In this document: piece after piece, positions 10,364 through 20,643 of the stretch
How positions within the stretch are numbered: the stretch's first letter is position 1
How the letters are laid out: the number at the start of each line of letters is the position of its first letter
Origin: Deinococcus radiotolerans
GTDB taxonomy: Bacteria; Deinococcota; Deinococci; Deinococcales; Deinococcaceae
DNA: 64,000 nt
Assembly (NCBI RefSeq): GCF_014647435.1
Contig: NZ_BMPE01000008.1
Coordinates: 62,001-126,000, forward strand
Direction of reading: 5' to 3'
Made by a program: the position numbers and the translations under genes
The notes under the pieces: model-generated
Databases searched by the model: none
Told to the model about the DNA's origin: nothing
Seen by the model: only the letters and a program-made list of their open reading frames with translations

Positions 10364-10378
10364 TTGAACCCCGTTCAA
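10364..10378. promoter_or_regulatory. Palindrome upstream of acpP
   Basis: TTGAAC-CCC-GTTCAA, the same half-sites as the palindrome in the fabH promoter (7076-7091) but with a 3-base instead of a 4-base centre. It lies 68 bases before the acpP ATG and about 30 bases upstream of the likely -10 TAGACT (10407-10412). Confidence 0.5.
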
Positions 10379-10445
10379 ATCAGCTGCCTCTCATGGACGC
10401 CGCGTGTAGACTGGCGCAGACTTCAGTATCAGGAGGTACGAACTC

Positions 10446-10676
10446 ATGGCAACTTTTGATGATGTGAAAGACGTGATCGTGGACAAGCTGGGTGTGGACG
10501 CCGACAAGGTCAGCCCCGAGGCGCGCTTCGTGGAAGACCTGGGCGCCGACAGCCTGGAGACCGTGGAACTGATCATGGGTCTGGAAGACAAGTTCGGCAT
10601 CACCATCAGCGATGAAGACGCCGAGACGATCCGCACCGTGCAGGCCGCTGTCGACTACATCGAGAGCAAGCAGTAA
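10446..10676 (+). CDS. acpP: Acyl carrier protein
   Basis: 76 residues, acidic, carrying acyl chains on a 4'-phosphopantetheine attached to Ser36 in [11 protein letters not shown] strong ribosome site, AGGAGGT, sits 7 bases before ATG 10446, fitting the high expression expected for ACP. Likely -10 TAGACT at 10407-10412. A strong terminator follows at 10713-10755, so most transcripts should end before fabF. Confidence 0.98.
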   Translation: MATFDDVKDVIVDKLGVDADKVSPEARFVEDLGADSLETVELIMGLEDKFGITISDEDAETIRTVQAAVDYIESKQ

Positions 10677-10712
10677 CTCAGGCCGCTCCCCCAACGCGGG
10701 GGGCAGCGTGAC

Positions 10713-10755
10713 GGGCGGGGTGCGGGCAGAAATCCGCCTCCCGCCCCAACTTTTT
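10713..10755 (+). terminator. Terminator between acpP and fabF
   Basis: GGGCGGG (10713-10719) pairs with CCCGCCC (10740-10746), with an inner CGG/CCG pair, followed by CAAC and TTTTT (10751-10755). This would let acpP be made in excess over fabF by partial termination. Confidence 0.8.
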
Positions 10756-10799
10756 CCGGGTGGCCCCGTGCGGGGCGGGCCCAGTCAGGAGGGAAGCCA

Positions 10800-12044
10800 G
10801 TGGGTGTTTCAGGACTGAAACGGGTGGTGATCACGGGCCTGGGGCCGGTCACGCCCATCGGGGTGGGCGCGCAGGCGTTCGCGCAGGCGCAGCGGGCCGG
10901 GAAGAGCGGCATTGCGACCATCACGCGCTTTGACCCGGCGGAGACCGGCAGCAAGATCGCGGGTGAGGTCAATGACGACCTGTCCGCGTTCGTGGACCCG
11001 CGCGAGGCGAAGAAACTCGACCGGTACGTGCAGCTGGCCCTGGCGGGCGCGGCGCTGGCTGTGCAGGACAGCGGCCTGAGTGAGGACGAGCTGCGCGGCG
11101 AGCGCACCGGCACCGTGATCGGCAGCGGCATCGGCGGCGTGAAGACCTTCGAGGATCAGGCCGGGGTGCTGCACTCGCGCGGTCCGGGCCGCATCAGCCC
11201 GATGTTCATCCCCATGATGATCGCGAACATGGCGACCGGGCACGTCGCGATGCGCTACGGCGCGACCGGCCCGAGCAGCACGGTCGTCACCGCCTGCGCC
11301 ACCGGCACCGGCGCGATCGGGGACGCCGCGCGGTACATCCAGCTGGGTCTGGCGGACGTGATGATCGCCGGGGGCAGCGAGGCCGCCATCACGCCCATCG
11401 CCATCGGGGGCTTCTCGAACATGAAGGCGCTGTCCACCCGCAACGACGAGCCGGAACTCGCCAGCCGTCCCTTCAGCGCCTCCCGTGACGGCTTCGTGCT
11501 GGGTGAGGGCGCCGGCGTGGTCGTGCTGGAGGAGTACGAGCACGCCGTGAAGCGCGGCGCGACCATCTACGCCGAGGTCGTCGGGTACGGCACCAGCGCC
11601 GACGCGCACCACATCACCATGCCCGCCCCCGAGGGCCGCGGCGCGCAGGTCGCCATGCGCATGGCGCTCGCCACGGCAGGCGTGAACCCCGATCAGGTCG
11701 GGTACATCAACGCGCACGGCACGAGCACGCACTTCAATGACCTGCACGAGACGCAGGGCATCAAGCACGTGTTCGGCAAGCACGCCCACACCCTCGCCAT
11801 CAGCTCAACGAAGAGCATGACCGGGCACCTGCTCGGCGCGGCGGGCGCCGTGGAAGCCATCGCAGTCGCGCAGGCCCTGAAGGACGGTATCCTGCCGCCC
11901 ACCATCAACCTCACCGACCCCGACCCGGAACTCGATCTGGATTACATCCCCCTGGAAGCCCGCGAGGCGCAGGTGGAGTACGCGCTGAGCAACTCCTTCG
12001 CGTTCGGCGGGCAGAACGCCGCGCTGCTGTTCAAGAAGATCTGA
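10800..12044 (+). CDS. fabF: 3-oxoacyl-ACP synthase II (KAS II)
   Basis: Elongating condensing enzyme of fatty acid synthesis; 414 residues. Catalytic Cys166 in TACATGTGAIG, His306 in NAHGTSTHFND and His343 in MTGHLLGAAGA. The start is GTG 10800 with ribosome site AGGAGGG 8 bases upstream. It follows acpP after a strong terminator, so it depends on read-through or on a weak local promoter. Directly after its TGA begins a structured repeat element (12045-12176). Confidence 0.97.
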   Translation: MGVSGLKRVVITGLGPVTPIGVGAQAFAQAQRAGKSGIATITRFDPAETGSKIAGEVNDDLSAFVDPREAKKLDRYVQLALAGAALAVQDSGLSEDELRGERTGTVIGSGIGGVKTFEDQAGVLHSRGPGRISPMFIPMMIANMATGHVAMRYGATGPSSTVVTACATGTGAIGDAARYIQLGLADVMIAGGSEAAITPIAIGGFSNMKALSTRNDEPELASRPFSASRDGFVLGEGAGVVVLEEYEHAVKRGATIYAEVVGYGTSADAHHITMPAPEGRGAQVAMRMALATAGVNPDQVGYINAHGTSTHFNDLHETQGIKHVFGKHAHTLAISSTKSMTGHLLGAAGAVEAIAVAQALKDGILPPTINLTDPDPELDLDYIPLEAREAQVEYALSNSFAFGGQNAALLFKKI

Positions 12045-12176
12045 GACTCCGATTGAACGGTTTTTGCAAACCGTTCAATCCGAGCGGAGCGAGTAGGAGT
12101 AGAGCGGAGTCCGGGCGTGAAGTTGGCAACCCGCTGTGGTTCCGGGTTGTCAACGAAACAAACGGACTCCGTATGA
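12045..12176 (+). repeat. Structured intergenic repeat, copy A
   Basis: It begins right after the fabF stop. Hairpin 1: 12051-12063 pairs perfectly with 12068-12080 (13 bp, loop TTGC). A linker CCGAGCGGAGCGAGT follows. Hairpin 2 has an outer stem CGGAGTCCG (12105-12113) with CGGACTCCG (12163-12171) and an inner stem GTTGGCAACCCG (12122-12133) with CGGGTTGTCAAC (12143-12154, one G.U). The same plan with different stem sequences occurs at 17186-17334 and 36979-37120. Hairpin 1 could also act as a terminator, although no T tract follows. Confidence 0.75.
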
Positions 12177-12186
12177 GATTCACAGC

Positions 12187-12219
12187 AGAGGCCCCCTCCG
12201 ATCACTGGAGGGGGCCTCT
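12187..12219. terminator. Bidirectional hairpin between fabF and the M16 gene
   Basis: AGAGGCCCCCTCC (12187-12199) pairs perfectly with GGAGGGGGCCTCT (12207-12219), 13 bp with a 7-base loop. It lies between two convergent transcription units, 16 bases after the minus-strand stop. Confidence 0.75.
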
Positions 12220-12234
12220 TGCTGCTTGAGGGCT

Positions 12235-15156
<2,922 letters not shown>

Positions 15157-15165
15157 ATGCCCGGC

Positions 15166-15253
15166 AGTCTAAACCCGGTCCCGGCGCGCCGTGCGGGAAG
15201 TCGGGCACGATTCATGCTCCCATCACCCCCGGGCGGGGCCGCGCGGCTACACT
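15166..15253. promoter_or_regulatory. Divergent leaderless promoters
   Basis: Two -10 boxes face away from each other: TAGACT on the minus strand (15171-15166), nine bases before the M16 start, and TACACT on the plus strand (15248-15253), seven bases before ATG 15261. No ribosome site lies between either box and its start codon. Confidence 0.6.
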
Positions 15254-15260
15254 GCTGGGC

Positions 15261-16202
15261 ATGGCACATTCGCGTTTCGCTGCCCGGCGGGGGCTGAGCG
15301 TCCTGCTGGCCTGCGCGCTGCCCGTGGGGGCGCTCGTCGCCTGCGGGCAGGACCTCTCGGGCACGTCCAGCACCAGCGCCCGCGACGCGCTGTACTTCAA
15401 CGAGCGCGCCAGCGGCCTGCCGCCCGTGTACCTCCAGGAGCCGTACACCGCGGCCATTGAGGTGGCGGGCGGCGCGGGACCGTACACGGTGCGCAAGATT
15501 GAGGGGACCCTCCCGCCCGGCCTGACCCTGAACGGCACGACCCTGAGCGGCACGCCCAGCAAGGCTGGGACGTACACGTTCACGCTGGAAGCCACTGACT
15601 CCACCCTGAGCAGCAAGCAGAAGTCCTACACGGTGAACGTGCAGGAACTGCCGCCCCTGAGCCTGGCCCTGACGCTGCCCAGCGGCCAGATCCGCGGTGA
15701 GACCCGCGTACCCGTGACCATCAGCGCGCCGCGCAGCGTGCGGGCCGCGCGCCTGACCTGGACCCTCCCGGCGAATGTGACGGTCACGCGCGTGCAGCCC
15801 GAAGGCGGGGCGCTGGTGTTCTGGCGGCAGGACGGGACGCGCCTGACGGTCGATCTGGGCTTCAAGGCCGTGCCGCGCAGCGGGACGCGCGTGGCACTGA
15901 TCAGCGTGAAGCCCGCCGCGCCCGTCACGCTGGGGACACCTGCCCTGGCCTACGAGGCCCGTGGCGGGGACGGCAAGATGCTGGCGCAGAAACTGTCCGC
16001 CGAGGAGCAGAAGAAACTCGATGACCAGAAGGCCGCCGAGCAGAAAGCTGCCGAGCAGAAAGCAGCGGAGCAGAAGAGCACGGCTCAGCCGGGCACCACG
16101 CCGCCCGGGACCAGCACCCCGCCGGCCGGGCAGACCCCGCCCTCCAACGAGACGCCCAAGGCTGATCCGCCCCCCACGGACGGGTCAGGGGGGGGCAAGT
16201 GA
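15261..16202 (+). CDS. Lipoprotein with Ig-like and possible cohesin-like domain
   Basis: 313 residues. Signal peptide with lipobox GALVAC, so it is probably anchored in an outer or cell-envelope membrane. Residues about 55-128 are a putative Ig (He-PIG) domain (LPPGLTLNGTTLSGTPSKAG). Residues about 130-240 (PSGQIRGETRVPVTISAP, then LTWTLPANVTVTRVQPEGG) look like a beta-sandwich of the cohesin/carbohydrate-binding type. The C-terminus is low-complexity: KAAEQ three times, then Pro/Thr-rich. It overlaps the next gene by GTGA, and a dockerin protein is third in the operon. The cohesin reading rests on pattern only. Confidence 0.7.
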   Translation: MAHSRFAARRGLSVLLACALPVGALVACGQDLSGTSSTSARDALYFNERASGLPPVYLQEPYTAAIEVAGGAGPYTVRKIEGTLPPGLTLNGTTLSGTPSKAGTYTFTLEATDSTLSSKQKSYTVNVQELPPLSLALTLPSGQIRGETRVPVTISAPRSVRAARLTWTLPANVTVTRVQPEGGALVFWRQDGTRLTVDLGFKAVPRSGTRVALISVKPAAPVTLGTPALAYEARGGDGKMLAQKLSAEEQKKLDDQKAAEQKAAEQKAAEQKSTAQPGTTPPGTSTPPAGQTPPSNETPKADPPPTDGSGGGK

Positions 16203-16666
16203 ACGCGCGCGCCGCGCTGGCCGCCGCGCTCCTGAGCGTCAGCCTGGGGGGTCTGTGTCCTGCCGGGGCGACCACCGCGCCCACCCTGACGCTGGCGCAG
16301 CAGGCGCAGCGGGCCGAGGTGATCGTGCGCGCCACGCTGGGCACTCCCGCCGAGGTGAAAGACGGCGAGGTGACGTACCTGGCGTACCCGCTGACGGTCA
16401 CCGAGACCATCGCCGGCGATCCCACGCGCCTGCCGCAGCAGGAGGGCACGCCCGCCCTGTTCGTCCTGAAAGGCGTGGACGGTCTGCCTGAGCTGCGCGC
16501 GGGGCTGGAGGTCGTGGCGCTGCTGTACGCCGCGCGGCTGGACAGCCCGGTCGTGGGCTTCAATCAGGGCCTGTACGCCGTGACGGGCGGTAAGGTGAGC
16601 GCCGGGACCATCACGGACCCCGCGAAATTGCGTGAGGCGCTGCTGAGCGCCCGGGGAGGGAAATGA
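16199..16666 (+). CDS. Secreted protein of unknown function
   Basis: 155 residues from GTG 16199, which overlaps the preceding stop. A signal peptide (residues 1-24, ending PAGATT) is followed by LTLAQQAQRAEVIVRATLG. This resembles secreted proteins in which an 'AxxADVIVRGTV' strand opens a small beta-barrel-like domain. No catalytic motif is visible. It is coupled at both ends with the lipoprotein and the dockerin gene, so the three probably act together at the cell surface. I do not recognise a specific family. Confidence 0.7.
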   Translation: MNARAALAAALLSVSLGGLCPAGATTAPTLTLAQQAQRAEVIVRATLGTPAEVKDGEVTYLAYPLTVTETIAGDPTRLPQQEGTPALFVLKGVDGLPELRAGLEVVALLYAARLDSPVVGFNQGLYAVTGGKVSAGTITDPAKLREALLSARGGK

Positions 16667-17187
16667 TGCGCGGCCGGTTCCTGACACTTCTGCTGCTGAG
16701 CGGCGCCCTGAGCGGCGCGGGCGCGGTCACCGTGAAGCTCCGCCCGCAGGGCGAGGAGCTGACCAGGGCCGTGCAGGCCGCCCTGGCGGCGCTGTCCACG
16801 CCGGACTTCCCGGTCACGCTGGACAGCAGCAGCGGCCCCACGCTGACATTGGGGGGCTCTGCGCCCTTCAGCCCGGACGTGGCGGCCCGCAGTTTCGGCA
16901 GTGGCGCGGACCGCCGCATCGAGTTCAACCCGCGCGGCCCGCTGAACCTGCAAGACGCCATCCGCGCCGAGCTGACCCAGGAGTGGAAACTGACGGACTG
17001 GACGACCGCCAGCGCCCGCGCCCGCCTGAGCGGCGCGGACCTGAACGGCGACGGGAAGATCGACCTGACCGACCTGGCCCTGCTGATGAACAACTACGGC
17101 AAGGCCACCAGCCTCGGCGACCTGGACGGCAGCGGCAAGGTGGACGACGCCGACCTGAAACTGTTCAGCGCGCAGTACAAGCTGTGA
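16663..17187 (+). CDS. Secreted protein with C-terminal dockerin type I repeat pair
   Basis: 174 residues: a signal peptide (about 1-21), a central domain of unknown type and a C-terminal dockerin-like pair. Two EF-hand-like calcium loops are visible, ADLNGDGKIDLTDLALLMNN and GDLDGSGKVDDADLKLF, each followed by a helix, which matches the duplicated dockerin I layout. In cellulosomal bacteria dockerins bind cohesins; outside them the partners are mostly unknown. The first gene of this operon carries a possible cohesin-like domain. The ATG overlaps the preceding TGA. Its own stop overlaps the start of repeat copy B. Confidence 0.82.
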   Translation: MMRGRFLTLLLLSGALSGAGAVTVKLRPQGEELTRAVQAALAALSTPDFPVTLDSSSGPTLTLGGSAPFSPDVAARSFGSGADRRIEFNPRGPLNLQDAIRAELTQEWKLTDWTTASARARLSGADLNGDGKIDLTDLALLMNNYGKATSLGDLDGSGKVDDADLKLFSAQYKL

Positions 17188-17334
17188 CTCCGATGGGCTG
17201 GTGGGCACCACCAGTCCAATCCGAGCGGACTCGGAGAGCTGCGCAGCAGAGCGAGTGGGAACCGTGCGGGTTCCGGGCGTGGAGCTGACGACCCGGCGCC
17301 CATCCGGATCATCAGCGGAACAGACGGAACCCGC
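17186..17334 (+). repeat. Structured intergenic repeat, copy B
   Basis: It starts inside the TGA of the dockerin gene with GACTCCGAT, as in copy A. Hairpin 1 uses GATGGGCTGGTGG against CCACCAGTCCAATC (one bulge, one G.U). The linker CCGAGCGGACTCGG follows. Hairpin 2: the outer stem GCGGGTTCCG (17266-17275) pairs perfectly with CGGAACCCGC (17325-17334), and the inner stem 17285-17296 pairs with 17304-17315, with two positions that are wobbles if the minus strand is read. The joining segment CCGGGCGTGGAGCTG matches CCGGGCGTGAAGTTG of copy A. Confidence 0.7.
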
Positions 17335-17396
17335 CAGTGCAAGTCCACACCCCGCCCCACAGACAGGTGGGGCGGGGCGCTGCTACGCTGCGCGGC

Positions 17397-17612
17397 ATGA
17401 CTGGCGAACAAGGCTACCCCGAGCAGGACACGATTGACCTTCAGGACTTCCTGAAGATGCGCGGCATGGTGGAAACCGGTGGCGAGGCGAAGTTCCGCGT
17501 GCAGGGCGGCGAGGTGCGCCTGAACGGTGAGATCGAGACGCGCCGCCGCAAGAAACTGCGCCGCGGCGACATCGTGGAGTACGCCGGGGAGCGCGTGCGG
17601 GTGGACTTCTAA
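17397..17612 (+). CDS. Small S4-domain RNA-binding protein
   Basis: 71 residues, essentially one S4 domain of the YaaA/RlbP type: IDLQDFLKMRGMVETGGEAK then VRLNGEIETRRRKKLRRGD. It probably binds structured RNA, perhaps on the ribosome. ATG 17397 was chosen because -10 TACGCT (17384-17389) lies seven bases upstream with no ribosome site, so the mRNA should be leaderless; a longer frame from 17337 would start upstream of that promoter. It is followed one base later by a DUF1684 gene. Confidence 0.85.
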   Translation: MTGEQGYPEQDTIDLQDFLKMRGMVETGGEAKFRVQGGEVRLNGEIETRRRKKLRRGDIVEYAGERVRVDF

Positions 17613-17613
17613 C

Positions 17614-18156
17614 GTGACCGCCTCTGCGTACGAGGCGGCGGTGCTGGACTTCCGCCGCCGCAAGGACGAGCACTTCGCGGCGGGGCGCGGGCCGGTCGAA
17701 CCGGCCGCGTTCCGGGGGCTGGCGTACTACCCGCCGGACGAGACGTGGGCGTTCACGGTGCCCCTGACGCCCCTGCCGCAGGACGCCGGGGCGGAGTGGA
17801 CGCTGGAGACGAACACGGGCGAGACGCGCACCATGGCCCGCGTGGGCGAGATCCTGCTGCCCCTGCCGGACGGCGAGCGGACCCTGACGGTGTTCGCGCC
17901 GCTGGGTGAGGAGCGTCCGGAGCGGGTGTTCATTCCGTTCCGGGACGCCACCAGCGGCCCGGAGACGTACGGCGCGGGCCGCTACCTGGACGCGCCGCTG
18001 GACCGGCAGCTAGGTGGGGACGGAGCGCTGGTCCGTGTGGATTTCAACCTGGCGTACCACCCGTACTGCGCGTACGGGGACGGCTGGACGTGTCCACTGC
18101 CGCCCCGTGAGAACTGGCTGCCGGACGCGGTGACCGCAGGGGAGCGCCTGAGCTGA
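17614..18156 (+). CDS. DUF1684 family protein
   Basis: 180 residues from GTG 17614, one base after the S4-protein stop. The C-terminal block is characteristic of DUF1684: FRDATSGPETYGAGRYLD and the motif VDFNLAYHPYCAYGDGWTC with CPLPPRENWL. Function is unknown; the conserved Tyr, His and Cys suggest a metal or ligand pocket. It is likely co-transcribed with the S4 protein. Confidence 0.85.
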   Translation: MTASAYEAAVLDFRRRKDEHFAAGRGPVEPAAFRGLAYYPPDETWAFTVPLTPLPQDAGAEWTLETNTGETRTMARVGEILLPLPDGERTLTVFAPLGEERPERVFIPFRDATSGPETYGAGRYLDAPLDRQLGGDGALVRVDFNLAYHPYCAYGDGWTCPLPPRENWLPDAVTAGERLS

Positions 18157-18177
18157 TCCGCCGCGGGTGATCAAGGG

Positions 18178-18195
18178 GGCCGGGATGATCCGGCC
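18178..18195. terminator. Short hairpin between convergent genes
   Basis: GGCCGG (18178-18183) and CCGGCC (18190-18195) flank GATGAT and are followed by TCTGT. It lies between the DUF1684 stop and the convergent comF-like gene. Weak terminator candidate. Confidence 0.4.
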
Positions 18196-18222
18196 TCTGT
18201 GCTGCGGGGTTCGCTGTCTGGT

Positions 18223-18867
18223 TCAGCGGGCGACAACGGCGACGTACACCTGCGCCGCGCCCGCCTGAAGCAGGGCGTCCTGACAGGCCAGGGCGGTGAA
18301 ACCGGTAGTCAGCACGTCATCGACGAGCAGCACCGCCCCGGTGGGCAGGAAGCCCTCGTGGGCGCGGAAGGCGCCGCGAAGGTCCTCGCGCTGCGCGCCG
18401 TGCCGCCGGGCCTGCTGCGCCGTGGCGCGGGTGCGGGTCAGGGCGGGCACGCACGGGACGGCCAGGGCGCCCGCCAGCGCGCGGCCCAGCAGTTCCGCCT
18501 GATTGAAGCCGCGCTGGCGCTGCCGGGCCGGGTGCAGCGGCACGGGGACGACGGCCTGCACGTCCCACTCGGCGGGCACGCCGGACGCGAGCGCCCCGCC
18601 CAGCAGCGCGGCCAGGTCGCGGGCCTGAGCGAACTTCAGTTCCCGCACGGCCCGGCGCCGCACGCCGCTGTACGGGCCGAGGGTCACGAGGTGCGGTTCA
18701 GGGCGTGGGCGCAGCGGGCTGTGCGCCTGCACCTGGGGGCGCAGGGCCGCGTGGCACGCCGGGCACAGGCCCGGCTGCGGGCCCAGTTGCGCGCTGCAGC
18801 CAGGGCAGGCGCGGGGCAGCAGGGTGCGCAGCGCAGCCAGCAGGGCTGGACCGATCAGGGCCGTCAT
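18223..18867 (-). CDS. comF: ComF family protein (phosphoribosyltransferase fold)
   Basis: 214 residues. The N-terminus carries two zinc-knuckle pairs, Cys21/Cys24 and Cys35/Cys38 (CPGC, CPAC). The rest is a type I phosphoribosyltransferase fold with PRPP loop VLLVDDVLTTG near residue 180 and the VPVPLHPARQRQRGFNQAELL segment of ComF/GntX proteins. ComF is needed for DNA uptake in naturally competent bacteria, and Deinococcus is transformable, so a role in transformation is plausible. It stands alone on the minus strand. Confidence 0.88.
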   Translation of the reverse strand: MTALIGPALLAALRTLLPRACPGCSAQLGPQPGLCPACHAALRPQVQAHSPLRPRPEPHLVTLGPYSGVRRRAVRELKFAQARDLAALLGGALASGVPAEWDVQAVVPVPLHPARQRQRGFNQAELLGRALAGALAVPCVPALTRTRATAQQARRHGAQREDLRGAFRAHEGFLPTGAVLLVDDVLTTGFTALACQDALLQAGAAQVYVAVVAR

Positions 18868-18915
18868 AAGGGCAGTGAAGCACGTCCGGTTGCGGCGCGG
18901 CGCCTCAGGTGACGT

Positions 18916-19434
18916 TCACGGCTCGTCCGGCGTCAACCCGTCCAGGAAGAGGGGTGGGCGGGTCGCCTCGATCCGCTGCCACGCGGCGTTCAGGCCGTCC
19001 GGGTCGAGCATGGGGGCGGCCAGCGCGAAGCACGCGATGTGGTGCGCGCAGACCAGGGCCACGCCGCTGGGCCCCAGGCGGCTGCGTTCGCTGGGCGTGA
19101 GGAGACGGGCGAATGCGGCCGGGTCACCCAGCGCGGGGTGGCTGCCCTCACGGATCGCGGCGCGCAGGAACGCGGCGACCTCGGCGGGATTCAGCCAGAA
19201 GCCGAACATCAGCTGGTCACTCAGGGCGTCCAGGCGGCGCATGCGGGGGCCGTCCAGCCCGACGCGCACCAGGGACCGCGCGAGGTCCTGGCGTTCCAGG
19301 CGCAGCGCGGCGTACTCCGCGAGGCGCAGTTGCTCGCCGGGCGGCGTGACGCGGCCGCCCACAGCGCGGCGCAGGCGGTAGGCGAGCACGTACTCCTGGT
19401 ATTCGCGCAGCAGGTCGGTGACGGGAGCGGACAC
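18916..19434 (-). CDS. Conserved protein of unknown function
   Basis: 172 residues from GTG 19434. This start was chosen because -10 TACACT (19447-19442) lies seven bases upstream, which makes the mRNA leaderless; an ATG at 19467 would be upstream of the promoter box. The protein is mostly helical and charged (LLREYQEYVLAYRLRRAVGG; LSDQLMFGFWLNPAEVAAFL), has no signal peptide and no recognisable catalytic motif. It is followed by comF on the same strand, 48 bases away. Confidence 0.65.
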   Translation of the reverse strand: MSAPVTDLLREYQEYVLAYRLRRAVGGRVTPPGEQLRLAEYAALRLERQDLARSLVRVGLDGPRMRRLDALSDQLMFGFWLNPAEVAAFLRAAIREGSHPALGDPAAFARLLTPSERSRLGPSGVALVCAHHIACFALAAPMLDPDGLNAAWQRIEATRPPLFLDGLTPDEP

Positions 19435-19622
19435 GCCGGTCAGTGTAGGCGAGCGCCCATACACCACACGGTTCTTTCACACCCGTTTGATCGGGGGCGG
19501 GCATGCTGCGCCCATAGGACAGTCATGCTGGACAACGGCCCGGCCCGCCGCGATGTGGGGACAAAGGCCACCGCTTCTTCCGCTACGCTGCTGGCATCCA
19601 AGTCAGTTTCAAGGAGAACCCC

Positions 19623-19901
19623 ATGCACCTGCTGAGGCGCAATCACGAATTCGAATACCGTTCCCTGTCGGGTGCTGACCGGCCCGGCCTGGCGGACCTG
19701 TACAGCGACGCGGCGGCCACACGCGCCGTGCTGGTGCTGCGGAATGTGCCGTCGGGTGAGGCCGCGCGGGCCCTGTCGGCCCTGAATCACTCGTGGCTGC
19801 CGTACCTGCTGCGCGCCGAGACCACGCTGATGGTCCTGAACCTGCGTCCCCGCGTCAATGGCGGTAAGGCCAGGGCGGTGGTGCTGCCGCTCAGCGCGTA
19901 G
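19623..19901 (+). CDS. Small protein of unknown function
   Basis: 92 residues, soluble, beginning MHLLRRNHEFEYRSLSGADR. A ribosome site AAGGAGA lies 6 bases before ATG 19623, and a TACGCT box about 35 bases upstream may be the -10. No domain recognised. It is flanked by a minus-strand gene on each side and closed by a good hairpin at 19919-19948, so it is a real monocistronic unit. Confidence 0.65.
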   Translation: MHLLRRNHEFEYRSLSGADRPGLADLYSDAAATRAVLVLRNVPSGEAARALSALNHSWLPYLLRAETTLMVLNLRPRVNGGKARAVVLPLSA

Positions 19902-19918
19902 CGCAGGCCCAGTACGCT

Positions 19919-19948
19919 GGCGCGGCCCTCCACTGTGGGGGCCGCGCC
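19919..19948 (+). terminator. Terminator of the small gene at 19623
   Basis: GGCGCGGCCC (19919-19928) pairs with GGGCCGCGCC (19939-19948), followed by TCCTTGC. It sits 18 bases after the stop, between convergent genes. Confidence 0.65.
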
Positions 19949-19983
19949 TCCTTGCACAGAGCCTCAGCGCTCAGCGCGAAACT

Positions 19984-20643
19984 TCAGGGTGCGCCGGGGG
20001 CCGTCTGCACGGCCTTCAGGGCCAGCAGCGTGGCGGTCACGTCCAGCAGGGCGTGCAGGCCGTACACGGTCAGGCTGACCGCGTCAGGCGCGCCGCTCAG
20101 GCCCGCGACGGGCACGACGTTCACGACACCCAGCGCGAGGCTCAGCGGGGCGGTCACGTTCAGCCAGGACAGCAGCCGGGCGCGGGCGTGCGGGTCTTCC
20201 GGGTGGGGTGCAGCGCGCACGAGGCTGCCGTACCCGGCGTTCTTCGCCAGGATGAAGCCCAGTTCGATGCTGGCAATCGCGGCCAGGGCCACCGGGTTCG
20301 CATTCAGCTGGCCGGATAGGTACGCCAGGGCACTCAGGGCCCACAGCGCCAGCCGCAGCGAGGTCAGCCAGGGGAACAGGGCGCGCAGGGAGCGGCGCAC
20401 GCCGTCCTCTTCAGGCGTGGGCGCCGCCCGGGTATAGCGGGCGAGCAGTTGCGTCCACCAGACGAGCACCACGGCGGCCAGCAGGGCCCGCAGGGTCGCC
20501 AGCCACGCGAACTGATCGGTCAGGCCCGCGCGCCACAGGCTGTACGCGCCCAGGCCCAGGGTCGCGGCGGCCAGCGCCCACAGGGCCGCGAGCGCCGCGG
20601 TCCTCCAGCGGTCCGGTGGTCCAGCGGGCCCGCGTGGGGTCAT
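19984..20643 (-). CDS. Integral membrane protein of unknown function
   Basis: 219 residues with about six hydrophobic segments (for example [20 protein letters not shown] and [14 protein letters not shown]). No signature known to me. The ATG overlaps the gatB stop (ATGA), so it is expressed with gatB, but a functional link to tRNA amidation is unlikely. Confidence 0.7.
   Translation of the reverse strand: MTPRGPAGPPDRWRTAALAALWALAAATLGLGAYSLWRAGLTDQFAWLATLRALLAAVVLVWWTQLLARYTRAAPTPEEDGVRRSLRALFPWLTSLRLALWALSALAYLSGQLNANPVALAAIASIELGFILAKNAGYGSLVRAAPHPEDPHARARLLSWLNVTAPLSLALGVVNVVPVAGLSGAPDAVSLTVYGLHALLDVTATLLALKAVQTAPGAP

Noticed and set aside
16035..16080. Tandem repeat in DNA resembling a short repeat array
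   Set aside because: It encodes KAAEQ repeats in the lipoprotein tail; no spacers as in CRISPR.
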